From Sapria himalayana (lineage: Eukaryota; Streptophyta; Magnoliopsida; Malpighiales; Rafflesiaceae), in the NCBI GenBank assembly GCA_029783825.1, contig JAREIK010000801.1, positions 7,601,571-7,665,570 on the forward strand: a stretch of DNA of 64,000 nt, written 5' to 3'. A program made the translations under genes and the position numbers. The notes beneath the pieces are model-generated. The model saw only the letters and a program-made list of their open reading frames with translations, did not search any database and had not been told where the DNA came from. Positions 28,101 to 43,100 of this stretch are shown here, one piece after another (positions within the stretch are counted from its first letter, which is position 1; each line of letters opens with the position of its first letter).

Positions 28101-31100
28101 TCGGATATCACATGTTGATAACCAACATAAGACTTATACATTATGTAAGTGTAATTTCAATGATGTTTTATATCCATTTGAATTTTTTTTCTTTTTAAGC
28201 TCATTAGACAAACATAGACTGTCGAACTTCTATTATCTACTAGGCATGCTAAAGTATTTCAATAAATTTCATATTTTTTCTAATGCATGAAAAATAATTT
28301 TCATTTATATTTGTGATATGAGGCTAATCACGTGATACATGCACTTAATATGAAATATCACGTCTAACGATTCATCTCTAATAATCCTAACAAATATATT
28401 AATAATTATGCTATTATTATAAGCAATATCAAAAATTATTCTAAATATTTTATTTAGAACTTTATATTCAATAAATATCTATGTCATATACTCATATATA
28501 ATAGTGTCATCACGAGAATGAAGAATTTCAAAAAATCTTAATATTTTTTATAAAGTTTTTATTTAGAATTTATGTAGTGAGCAATGAGACATGCAAATAA
28601 TACATCATCACAATTAGTTCATATATTAGACATCAATGATACTACTCCACCATATTTCCTAAATTTATTAATTATTAATTATTTTTTAAATTTATAATAT
28701 ATTATTATATCAATTCTAGATATGGATTTAGGAATCATATGATAATCTGACAACCCTAAGATTTTTTGAAAATCTAATCGAGAGAGTCATACTTATAATC
28801 AATTTGATCATGTATTACATTCTAATATTATTACCTGAGATATAATGCATTGTGTATTTAGTACATTGATCAACATTATCTCTTTAGGTATCAAATTTCA
28901 TACGCACTCATATATGTATATATATTTTTTATAATATATACATTATTTTGATTCTTAATTACCATCATAACAATTTTTTATTTTTATTATTTTAAAGTAT
29001 CTTCATACTACTGATGTTCGCCTAATTTTTTATATTTTATGTGATTTATTGGTTTGGATCAAGATCATTAAAAAAAATATAATTTTCACATCGAACCTTT
29101 CGATAGAATTATCATTATTATATACATTTATGTCAATATCATATTCATTATTATTAAATTCACTATGATGTATTTTTTAATTATTTATATTTTTAAAATA
29201 AATCATGAAATTAAAAAAACTCACAAACTAGTACTGTAACAAAAAAATTAAAAAATTAGTACCATACTACAAACCACTTTGTTGTAAATTCTAACTTTGA
29301 GACAAGCAAATTACAAAGTTTCACAGGCACACCCACACCATCGTGAATCGTATGTCTCATATTTCAAACATAAACCATTAATCAAAATTAATATATATAT
29401 ATATATATATATATAATATAATATTTATATTACAAAAGATTAAAATAAAACTAAAAAAAATCAGAACTAAGAAAATCAGAGAACGAAGAAAAAATTCAGA
29501 ATAAATATCTAATTCTTCTTCATTTATAGAGAAAAAATTTATTTTTAATAAAAAAATATTTTTTTTATTTTTTATGAATTTTTTTAAATTAAAAATGGCC
29601 AAAATCACAATATCTATCAGATTATGGCCACAATAGCCATTGGAATTAATCTGACGACTAATGTTATCTAACATATTTTTATTTTTTTTATTAAATGGCA
29701 TGTGGTTGTCCTTGTTGGAAGAAATAATATTAGTTCATCTATATAATACCCAGCTAGGTTAATAATAAAAATTAAGAAATAATAATTAAATATAAGTTTA
29801 TTTGTATATACTCTCATAATATATATTACACTTAAATGCATATATAATATTAGTAATATATTTAACAAATATAAATAATGCCCAAATTTTTATGTCTTAA
29901 TTGTCGAAATGGAAGAAAATATTTACATAAAGATCCTTCATTTCATCTTTTTACTACTTGGTAGCATATATGAATCTTAGGATAAAGATCAAAAAAATAT
30001 AAAATATAAATCTTTTATATGAACCAAATACAATAATTTGATGATAGAATAGAAGTGTCAAAAAGATCATGCAGTGCCGACACGACTCAATTTTGGGTGG
30101 CCCAATCGAAGCACCCAAAAATGGGATGGCTCATATAGGGTCATGCCGAATCATGCCGATTTTATGGCTAACACCACCATAGGCACCTTCCACCGGCCAC
30201 TACCACCACAACCACATAAAAATGGGTACCTAATTTCCTATGACCTATGATCCATTCCCGAGTCACGATCACCATGCTGAAGGAGCATGCCCCTGGCTTG
30301 GCACGCTCACCATAAGTATCTCAACTCTACTTGATCTTCAAATATTTGAAGAAATTAAATTAAATAAATTCTTACTCACACAATTTTAGCATGCAAAGCA
30401 GAAGCTCAATATAATATTTTTATTTGATACACTTCATATTCTAATTTAGAATTAACTTTTTATCCTTGAATTTAAAATTCTCATCATGGCCAAAAACAAA
30501 TGACTAAGTCAAAAATAAACAAATACAAAATTAATAACACTCAAACACCTAGAAGATATTCTAACAATAAAAAACATTTAAAAATTTATTCTGCTCAGAA
30601 CCAAAGAGTCATTTTCAATTTTTTTATCCTACAAATAGCTTTAATAAAAAAATAAATTATTTAAACACTCAAATAAAACTTGTGATAAAAATAAATCAAT
30701 ATCAATATCATAATAGTTAATACCCTTACATATTTATAATTAATTATAATAATATAAAAAAATAAATAATAAACTTATTATTAAATAAATAATTACTTAT
30801 GATATAATTATTTACCGAGTCAATTACCAAAGCATTAAAAAAATAAAAATTAATAATGAGAATTATAATATCTCAAAAGAATAAAAAGTATCTACCATTA
30901 TCTTACTAGATAAAAATTCTATATATTTTTTTTCTGATAATAATCACTATGAGAAAACTTTGTAAAAATTTCTAAATAGACTCAATAGTCATTCATCTTC
31001 TTCAATAATTTATCGTCAATCATCTTCTTCAATAATTTATAGTCCTCCATGACCAGTATGAAATACCTCTTTACGTAGTCTATACTTCATCTAGACAAAT

Positions 31101-34100
31101 ACTCGATTATCCAATGATAAATCATAAATTTGAAGAGAAAAATATATAACTAATCAAATCACATGTTTGACCCATAGGGTCTTCTTCTACACTTCTTCAT
31201 GGAGCAACTTTGTTCATGAGATTGTAAGAACTAGAAGACCCTCTATCTAGGGTGTGTATAATCTGTTGCACTTTCTATAACTCTGATAGCATATAAAAAA
31301 ACACATACATAAAAAATACCAAGCACTAAAAAGGAATGAATACACAAACACATGTATGGCAAATAAAATGTGTTTAGCAATCCCATATATAAAAATATGA
31401 AGACGTAATTGGGCAACTCATAAGTTGGATGTTCCCATAATAAATATAAAATATAAAATATATATAATTATAATTTGTAACTAATAACAAGTTAGATATT
31501 TCCCAAGTCAAGTGATTCTGTCTGATAGAATTTCAAATAAAATATCATGAATAACTTATATCATCATGAACCAAACATTATATTTAACAAATTGTTAATA
31601 TAATGCATCAATGTTTAAAATCAAGTCTGTTAAAAATTGTATCTAATATCAATCATTTAGTTGTTAAATCTTCATTTATAATTTTTACACAATTTCTTTA
31701 GGCCTACGTTTAATTCTTCTTTGTCCCTTCACTTGGATAATTTTATACTTCTTAAATGATGCACTAAAAGGTATGCATTGGACATGATCGAATAATTTCA
31801 AATGATTCTTACTTATCTTATCATCTGTATTTTAATATTTTTTCTAATAAGTTTATTATTATTATTATTATTATTAATTTTATCATATTCATCTTATTAT
31901 TATCATCTCAGCTAGACTCATCATTTGAATATGTTAATTCTTAGTTGCTCAATATTCATTTTCATATAGTATGGCAAATCATATAGCAATTCTATAAAAA
32001 ATTTGATCCACCAAATCTTAATCAAATACAATACATCCTCATCAATATCTCATTTCCTTAATATAAAGTCTTGATATTTAAAATTATTAATACTTAATAC
32101 GTCTTACTTTTTTATTTTAATTAAAAACCATTATCACTCTTAATATAATTAAACTCATATTTTAAATACTCTTTATTATTTTGACTAATCATGAATCCCT
32201 TTAACTCAAGTACAAACTACAAAATTTTTAATTTCCTATATAACCCTTCTTTAGTCTTAACAAACAATAATATGTCATCTATAAATAGCATACAATTAAA
32301 AAAACTTTTCTTAAATCACTTATCAAGTTATCTATCATTAGCACAAAAATATAAGAATTAAGTACTTATCCTTGATATAATCTCACAACTATGAGAAATG
32401 CATGAGTGACATCTTGAGATTGTTGTATATCTTCTCAATGTAGTTATTGAGTTGCAGAGGTGTCCATCTGATAGAGATACCCAACCTATAATAGCACAAG
32501 CCACCTCCTGTAGAGGAGGCACGAAGTTGGACCATCGAAGCATGAACCTACAAGGTATACCATGCCCCAAGTCAACCCATGACTCGAAACTGTGCCCGGG
32601 TATAGATCATGCCCCAAGTCATGACGAACCATGCCCAATCCAACTCAACAAGGCACAGTCTAAACCAAAATCATTGTGCCTGGGCATGGATCATGCTATG
32701 TTGTATTGGTGCCCCAGACCATGACCGACCCAACTCACCATGTCCTGGACTAGGGTCCACATGCGATCATGACAAATTTGGGTCCAGCTAAAGCTAAACA
32801 CGAGTCAAGCTTGAACACCCATAGATGTGTCCAACAGAGCATCTTGGGCTAGCACATCATATTTTTTTAAGCCAAACAATCCACCACGCAGGGCTAGGCA
32901 TGTCACTGTTTGAATCTATGACACCCCAACCCAACACTCCTCAAAAAGGAAGAAGCTTGCCATGACACATTGGCTCATTGAGCAACATGAACCATGCATA
33001 ATTGTGTTGTGTCTGTGACCAGCCTAGACACAACAGGACACATGCCTAGACACATGTCACATAGACCTCGATTGGCACCATGACCAATAAATCAAGCATG
33101 GTGGCACGTGCCACATGAATCATGATCCAAGCCAACAACATGACCCGGGCACATGCCACGTGGACGATAATCTGAGCCAACAACACAACTCTAGCACGTG
33201 CCACGTGGGCCCTAGTCCAAACCAACAACACGGCCCAAGCACGTCCCACATGGACCCTAGACCAAACCAACATCGTGACCCAGGCACAAGTTCATGCCAA
33301 GCACATGCCCATCCATGCACACTTGTCCATGGTTGGGCATGGGGCCAAATCAGTTGTCTATGGTAATACCCCATCAAGCACAACACAGCCCGCAAGTGTG
33401 TGTTGAGCCAACATGTACCTCTACAAGAGACAAATCGTGCCATGTCGAGCCATCCTTTTCAAGGATCAAGTTGGATCACTCAGTTTATTTGACACCTTTA
33501 AGGCACATATGGCCCAAAAAACCAACTGTTGTCCAACCTATCACCATGAGGCCATCTGAATCATGCTAAGGCATGACTCTCTTTCTCAGTGTTGTGCTAG
33601 TGCTCAGGCCACAACAAACCCAGCCCAATCCAACATGATCTCGAACTAGAGCCCACACATCATTGTGCCCATTCCCAATATGATTCCTACCAAGCACAAG
33701 TCATGCATGGACACCTATGGCCCAGGAACCAACATGTAGCCCACCCAAGAGCCATGATGCACATGGGTTCCAGTATCGGTGTCGATCTCAAGCTCGAGTC
33801 ATGGGGTCATGCCTCCACATGAGTCATGCTCAAATCATGTGTCAAGCCATATCATTTTTTAGAAATTTCTAACAAGCACAATTACCCATTTGGCCAAACA
33901 AAAAAGACATGAGCAAGGCCAACCTTGACCAAGCTAGGGCTAGCCCATTTGACACCTCTAAAAACATTTGAATTTTGTGTTATAATTTTTCTTCCATTAT
34001 ATATTAGAGTGATCAAATTGTAAGAGAGTACTTTATTCTTTAAAATTTTACATATATTAAATCATACTACTTATTTTTATAAGAAAGAATAGGTCTTATA

Positions 34101-37100
34101 CTTTTTTACATTATCAAATGTCATATTAAAACAATACATCAAAAAAAAACACCATATAAACAAATACATGATACTACAACATCCAAATATCATATGAAAA
34201 TTATATTATTATTGATGGAACACCTAACATGTGGGTTGTCTCAATCAATTATCCTATTATATAAGAGCATGGTTCATTGTTTTATTTCTATGTGATTATT
34301 GAGTTTGTTTTTTGTATGATTCATAATTTAATATGATATCAAAGTTATACCCTAGGCAAAATAAGCCTTATAGTATGTAGAGGACAAACCCTAGAGAAAG
34401 AAGAGATATGTGCACATATAAGTGCATGAACTTATACATGCATGCACTCAATGAGTAGGAGGCACATGTGTGCGCTAGTCACAATTGGCACAAACCCATT
34501 GTATGCAATGAGTGATGACGGCCACTGCGTCGATGATGGAGGAGGAGCATCACCAAAACTATGACAACAACAGGAGAAGGTAATGCTAGAATTACAATCA
34601 CAATCCCCACAGCTTCAGAAGAAGATACCGCCAAAGCCTTGTATTGGAAAGTGGCCTGAAATTTTGGCACTTGTATTCTTCCAGATGACTTACTTATGAA
34701 AAGGATGAAAATTCAATTTATTAACTTGAAAATCAGAATCATTCAAAATGACATACAAGTCACAACAGATACAAAGGTAAGAGAATCTCAGTTCAGTGTA
34801 CACACTATAAAATAAATTATATCGCATATAGTTATCGAGTATTATTTTTCAAAAAAAAAAAAAAGACTGGGTACTAACTACTATATCATATTGAGAGAGA
34901 ATGTGAGAGTGACACTAACAATCAAAGCTTTATAAGAATCCTCACAATTTATTCGCTGTGCCATTTACTAAAGAATAGTATATAAACTCTTCTTTAAACA
35001 AACAACAAACATTTTCTATCCTTTGGGTATTATTGATTTTTGTTGATTTTACTCACAATTCAAAATCCTAAATTACCAATACATGAGTAGTATTCACTTC
35101 ATGAGTAATTATCACCTATTCACGTTCATTTTTTTTCTTGTTTTGATGACATGATTATAACCAATGACAAACTAAATAAGTATTCAAGTTACTTTTTTAT
35201 TTCTTGATCATGTTGTATTTATTCATGATCATCATGTTAATTTATTTTCAATAAGTTATCTTTTAAGACAACTCAATTATTATTTTATTTTTTTATCTAC
35301 TAATATTCATTTATATTATCAAAAAATTCTGAGAATGATTCTATTTGAGATTAATTATGATAAATTATATATTTTCACTACTACAGTATAACTTGCTTCT
35401 ATAAATTTTAGTACATTGGCCCTTTTGTGATATGTAAGAAGGTGAAATTCCAAATTAGGATTTTTTTCCAAATGGAACTTTCTAATTAAAACCCAAAACT
35501 TTTGGTACTTGTGTTCTTCCAAATGACGTTGTTATGGAAGAAATGAAAATTCTAATTATTAAATATAAGACCAAAATTTTTCAGAGTTGTATACAAGTCG
35601 CAACAAATATAGAGAACAAAATCTCAATTCAGTGTACACACTACAGAATAATAGGCCAAACCATATATAGTTATTAGGTATTATTTTTCAAAAAGAGTCT
35701 TAAAGTATTATATAGTATTGAGAGAGAGAAAAAAAATTCATTACTAGAATCATACAAGAATCCTCATGAAGTTTATTTGCTATGACGCTTACTAAAAAAG
35801 TGTACATAAAATTATTCTCTAAATTAATAATAAATATTTCCAATCATTCACGTATTATTAATTTTATTGCTCGTAGTCACTATTATGAATCTTGAATTAT
35901 TGATGCATGAATAGTTTTCAATTAACGATTAATTATCACTTATATACTTCTGTTTTTTTTTTGTTCTGAGATTATTATTACAATCAATAGATATGATATT
36001 ATTCGAATCAATTCTTTATTTCTTGATAATATTATGCATATTTCTAATTATCAAGTTAATCTATTTTCTAAAAATTATTTTTTTAGACAATTTAATTTTA
36101 ATTTTATATATTCATCTAATAATAATTAATTACAAAATCGAATAACAACCTAAAGATGACTTCATTTTGAGATTGATCAGGGTGGATTTTATATACTCTC
36201 CTATGGTATAATTTCCTTACACAAAAACAAATTATGAATGAATGTAGCTTTAAGTCTTTGATTTGTGGTGTCTACATTCTAAAAACATCTACCATTTATT
36301 TCCTTTCTTATGGCTCAAAAAATACTCAGAGGGGCTACCCTCAATGCCTTGAGACACCTCTTCCCCACAAAGGACCCTTACCACCCTAAACACTAACTAC
36401 CATAGCCCTTGAACTCTCACACATTGCAAGAGAATATGACCTATAGAATCAAAATCATCCTTACCCCAACAAGCTTCCCAAAAAAAGAAACTCAACTTTG
36501 TAGGGAAAAAAGAGTCCCACGAATTCCACACAGCTTTGTAGAGAAAAGAGGAATTTCTTCCAAAAGAATATACATACTTTAAACAAAGAAAATCTCAGTG
36601 TTGCTCTCCCTCCACATGATTTCATCCTCTGCCTCCCTATTAACTTTATGCCCATGGAGTAAAACGAAAAACTTTCCATATTTGCTACCTCTCAATCAAC
36701 CAAGGAAACAAGATTACAAAAAGCAGGCCATGTCACTAAATAAATTTAATTTTCTAGTGCTCCTTCCCACGTAAATTCCATCTGAATCTTCTCTAGTTTT
36801 TTTCTTGCAGCTGATTGGATTGCAAACAGAGTCATCATATAGAAAGGAAAACTAGTTGGTGAGCTCCTCAACAAAGTTAATCTGCCCAAAATCCATTCTA
36901 CCCACAGCATCCAATAAAAAGTTGCAATTCACATGATCATGATCTTTTCCTACATCATAGTTAATCATCAACACCTCTTCCCCTTTCTCACAATTGAATC
37001 TACCACTTCATTAGCTATTAACATCACATTTAGAATATGTATTTCCTCAACAAAGGCATTCTTTATCTTAGAGACTACCGTGCCAATAACTTTGTTGATT

Positions 37101-40100
37101 CTATTTGCCAAAACTTTAAAAATCCACTTATACAAACTTCCTACATGCCATATGGGTCTCAAGCCCATGAGGTCACAAGCTCCTCTATTCTTAGAAATCA
37201 ACAAGGAACGTTGAGTTTCAATTTTTTACAAATCTGATCAACCTCATGAAATTCCCTAAAAAGCACATAACATAAGGTCTTAAAGATCTCAATTGAATTT
37301 CAAAAAAGCCATGGAGATGAGGGCAACCCATATCTAAATAATAAATATAATAATACTATAATCTGTCTAGGCCTAGAGCTTTATCCATGTTACAAAATAA
37401 TACTAAATAATAAATATAATAATACTCAAAATAAAATTCATATCTAAAACCCCTTATATAATAGGAAAAAAAAAGATGAGGGCAACCCACAGGTCGGGTG
37501 TTCCGATCAAAAATTCAAAAAATAAAAAAATAAAAATAATAAGAAAAATATAGTACATTACATAAAACTAGTGAGTTTAAGTCCACTATATCAAACTTTA
37601 AAAAAAATAAACTTAAGTTTCGTTAAGGTATTCGTAAAAATATATGTTATCTACTATACTGTCTAAATATATATTATAGTAATGATTTCATTTAAATTTT
37701 CTTTCCTTAAGAAAAATCAATCCTCCTCTATGTTCTTCATTTGCTCATAAAATAAGAGATTGAATATTTTACGCCTAGTTGCTTAATTATTATAATAAAT
37801 GATAGTTAATGAAAAAAAAATACATATCTAATTTTCTCAAGCATATGATGAATCTAAAATAACTCATAAATAATTATTATTATCACTTTAATATTAACGT
37901 ATAACTAAATCTCAAAATAATTGTCTATCTCTTACTTTTTTAAAAGACAATGTTACATCAAAAACAAAAACAAAAACAAAAAATTGTATCATAAATCTAC
38001 TCTCTCAGTGTATATTGATATTCAACTCAAATATAAATATCCAACCAACTAAAAATATTCATAATCTCTAAAAAAAAATCTCTAAATTAACAAATATCTT
38101 TACATACCTCAATATGCAACAAACTAAGTCAATATGAATTTATCAAAGAGAATCAAAAAAATAAATAATTATACTAAATAAGTATAATATATCTAATCTG
38201 ATTATAATTAAATAATTAATCTTTCTATAATTCTTCTATGAGCAATTTAGTCAACTGATAAAATTATATTAGAAATAAAATTGATATAATGATTAAAAGA
38301 AATAATTGCTAAAACACAACCCAAAAAAATTAACTTATGTAAAAATATTAAGTATACATCTCCTTATAATAATATAATATTACTCATAAAATAAATCATT
38401 TTAATGCTAAGAAACAATTAAATCTCTCATTGTCCATTTAAAATAATACCTAAATGTACTACTTGAATTAGATAATATCAAACTCATCATCTTTCGTAAT
38501 CAAAATATCATTCGTATGAAATTTAATAAAATCATAATATTATCAAGACTATACCAAAAAAATAAAGAAAAATCAATAATAACCTTATGTAACTAAAATG
38601 AGATGATATGATGTAAATGCTCTGCAAACAAAATTCTTAGTGACTATTTCAGATCATACTATATTTTCAACGATATGCAAATTACATCTAATAGTACTAC
38701 TCAAAATTCATATAATTGCTCTATAAGCACCTTTCTTGAAGTCATCATTAAAAAAAAATTTCATATATAATTAATATATCATCCAACTATAAGATTATAC
38801 AATATAAATAATGATGTGTATTGAGAACATATTGTCCACTTGAGAATAGTATCATGGTAGTTTCAAGCCAAATTTCTAAATGAATATTTTTATTACAGGT
38901 CTCACTTTAAAGCAAATTACCTTCTCATCTAGACTTATCTTCATTATATATATCGACCAGCAACCAACATCAAACCTTTCTAAAGTTCATGATACTAGTT
39001 GCCAAGTATCATAAAAAGAAAACACATGTATTCCTTCCATCACGACCTAATATCATCTTGGATGACATGATATTTTATAAGAAGACTTACGTATCTTAGT
39101 ATCATTAAGAGAAAAAATAATAATAAAATAAATAACACAAGAATACCACAAAATATGTAAAATCAAGTACTAAATACACCATATATGTCACTTCCTAAGA
39201 ACAATCAGAATGTTAAAATCAGATGGACTAACTGCAAGTTTTTCTAGCTCCTCAATAGGCACAACTCTGATTTGAGCAACCTTGGTATATCTCTCTCACA
39301 TAGTATAAATATTAAGTCCTAAGTGATCAAGTCTCATAGTTATCAACACAATATGAGTTTATAATTTACTTATCAAAAAAATAAACGAGTCAATACTAAT
39401 AAACATTTGTGGATTATTGTATTATCTAGATTTAAAATAGATCTATCAACACATGAAATATAACTCTCTTCAAACTCAATATGAACTAAATTTATGAATA
39501 AATATGATGATTTTATAATAATATCATTCTTAGTGATCCAAGCAAAACTATATGTTAGGGAAAAGGAATAATGAATTTACATACAACATATGATTCCAAA
39601 CTCTTCCTACATTCATTAAAAAATAAGCCATGATCAAAAAAATATTCATACACATTAAAATTTTACTAGCATCTAATAAAAAATATTTATAACCACATTG
39701 GTACCTGAGCATCTAAAGAAAATACATCTCAAAATCCTAAGTATCAACTTGTCTCATCTTACAGAATGATTAAGAATAAAATAAATATATCCAAAAACTC
39801 TAAAACATACTAAATAATCTCTTTAATATGTAAGATCTGAATGAGTATATACTAAAAAAAATTGGAGAAAAAATATGACTAATAAGGTATATTATAATTA
39901 AAATCACATCTCCACAAAACTATTTACGAATTAATCTTTCCAATGAGTATATGGGTAATATCAATTAAATATCTATTTTTTTCAACTATATTTTATTAGA
40001 ATGTTTGATACTTGAAATCTAGTAAATAATTTCATAACTCATATAATAAATATTAAATCAAACTTAACACATTATAATATAATATCACTTATTGATTTTT

Positions 40101-43100
40101 TTTATATTTTTATTAAATTAATTTTGTAGTATTTTATAAAAAATCTAAAAAATAAAAAATACTTATGATTTATCTTAATATAAATATATTGATATGTATC
40201 TCAAGTAATAATTAAAAAAATAAGTAAATGTTTAAATTCTTCTCTAATCATATTTTTATTAGAACCTCATATATCAAAGTGTATTAGATTAAATGAATTC
40301 GTATTTAAGCAAAACTGACATATATGATTGAAAACCTTGGTAAGTCTTACTAATTAATATATCTCACCCTCCAAAATCAAAATACCCTTAAAATTACAAT
40401 AAAATATTCTCAACTGTAATAATAAAATACTAAGCAAAAAATATGAATACATAAGAATCCAACATACTCAAACATTTAAAAATAAATCTTACTATCAATA
40501 TATATATATATATATATATATATATTACACCCTATTTAGTCTCAACTGAATTATTCCTTAGTCTCTTAATCATACAAAAAAATATTATTAATATAACATC
40601 AAAATTAAAATTAAGTTGTCTGAAAAAATAATTCACAAAAAATAAATAAAGAAAACAATTAAAAATTAACACGACATAAAAAATTAATAAAGACTTCAGC
40701 TAAATATTATCAGATTCAATAACTTTTAAATTGTTCCTAAATTAATAATTCAGATCTTAAATTAAATATATGAGTAAAAAAATTAATAATATCTGAAAGA
40801 ATTAAAAAAATTATTAATATTTTAAAGAGATTTTTTAATGCTCGTTTCTAGTAAGAGTAAGTATTATATTAGATAAATTCTATGTGGACTCAAAGATAGT
40901 TTTAATAATAAATGTGTCAAATGGGCCTGGCCAACCCGGCACAATTCTGCCCGGCTAGCCCGACACGATTCGACCATGCCTGGCCCTGACACGGCACAGA
41001 AATGACCAGTGTCCATGCCAATCCAGGCACGGCCCGGTATCAAGGCCTATGGGCACAATATCTCAACATGAGCCAAGATATGCCCCAACCCACCCAGCCT
41101 GACGCCCCCGACCCGAAGTCCCAAACCCGACTACCTGAAGCCCAACAAATCCAAAAGTTTTGTCGAGCCCAAACCCAACTCGCATTCTTTTTCAACCCGA
41201 GTTTGAGGCCCCATTCCATTCCAGAAGCCGAAGCTTTTAGGAATGGGAACTATTCGGGTCAATTCAACAATCAAACCGACCCTACAATAAAAAAAAATAA
41301 TTCAATCTATACAGTTGGATTTCACTTGTAACGGCTATGAGGCAAAATCCAACAACACTAAGAATTCTGCCCATTTTTTAATTATTAATAATTTAAAAAA
41401 ATCAAAAAAATACTGAAGAAAAAAAAATCTTTTATTAATTTATAAAATCCTGCTGAACTCATTCTAAGATTTATGTTTTTTAAAAATATTAATCTCTTAG
41501 CTCTTGCTCCTCTCTCTCTCTCTCACTAATTTTCTCTCTCCGAGTTTTGGTATTTTGTATTTTGGCCTTCGGGACTCAGCTTGGCCTTTAGTATATATTG
41601 TGGTGTGCGTGCGATGTGGATATAAAAAAACTAAAGTTTAAGCATTTCGGTTTATGAGTATTTTTTTATTAATTAATTTTTAAATTGTAAAGTTTTAAAT
41701 TTAAAATATTATTCTCTCGAGTCTAGTCGCTTTCTATTTACTCTCTAGTCTAAAAAATAAAAAAAAATTAAAAATTACAAATTACAAATAATAATTTAAT
41801 TAGCGAAAATAAAATGAATTATAATTTAAAAAAAATCCTACAGAAAGATCCGATGCTGTCAAAACTTTGATTTCTCTAGATACCTCAACTCAAATATCTA
41901 AAAAATAATAAACTAGAAGTATTTCAATAGTTTAAACTCAATTTAATATAATAAAACAAAAAAAATTAGAAATACCAAAGAATAATCGACACAGTGAAAA
42001 TATTATCAGAAAATTTTAAACTGTAAGAGTTTATGTATAACTGGACACCTTAAGAGACATGTTAAACTATGCACCAAAAAATATAATGCATTAGATCATA
42101 GACAAACTTAACTTAACAGTGAATTTTTTGATATTAGATCCAATTCAGTCTCAAATTGTATCCCCTTCATATACCACAACGAGTTAAAGAGGGAATGCAT
42201 AGCCAAACTAATCACCATGATAAGTCTTCTACTTAAATTTTTGAAAGATGTAAGGGCAGTCAGAATCATGCAGACATATTTTCAGCCTACATATCATAGA
42301 ATTCCTAAGTTTACATCTAGGAACATATTAAAATAGTGGAGTGATATCAATGATGTCTGATATCTGGACTAGTCACGATGATACATCTTATGCATACCTC
42401 ACCACCCACAATGTAGATTCTCAATCTTCATGATAACCCTATAATTTTTAAGTGAATGATAAAAATCTTTAGAGAATATAAAATTTAAAATAAAATTTTT
42501 AGTATCACATTCGATAATGCATCTAATAATGGACTATCGATTAACATATTTGTTAGGAATATTAGAGATTGACCATTAAAAAAAAATTTCATGTTAGATA
42601 CATATGCTACGTGATTAACTTGATTATACAAGCAGGAATGAAAATGTGTGCCCCTGCTTTAGAAAACATATGTAACTCACTAATATATATTCACATGTCT
42701 CACAAATAACAGAAGTTTGATAGTCTCTATTTGTCTGTGAATCTTAAGAAGAATAAATCCCAATTAAATATAAGATACTATTGAAATGACACTTACCTGA
42801 TGTTGAAGTCATGTATTGGATACGAATAAGTGATATACAACTACATCAATAGTAAGAGTGACGAACTTATTATTGACGATACTAACTGAACTACAAGAAT
42901 TTTATTTATGAAATACCTAAATATTTTTTATTATATGACGAACAAGTGTTTGTCAGTTTATACTCTCAAGACTTACATTACACTCATGTGCATATGCAAT
43001 ATTAATAACATATTTAGAAAATATCGAGATGACCCAACACTTAGTAATATGATTGTAAAAATAAAAATCAAGTATTTAAAGTACTGATCCATCATTTCAT

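Noticed and set aside
33104..33283. CRISPR-like regularly spaced repeat
   Set aside because: The whole 45-bp unit is repeated with no unique spacers, in plant nuclear DNA. It is a minisatellite.
33046..33443. Overlapping open frames of 75-107 codons on both strands
   Set aside because: They are produced by the 45-bp minisatellite and GC-rich hAT composition. All frames stay open because the period is a multiple of 3.
41002..41331. 109-codon plus-strand frame
   Set aside because: Lies in the GC-rich subterminal region of the 6.3-kb hAT element. Proline/glutamine-rich, with no domain.
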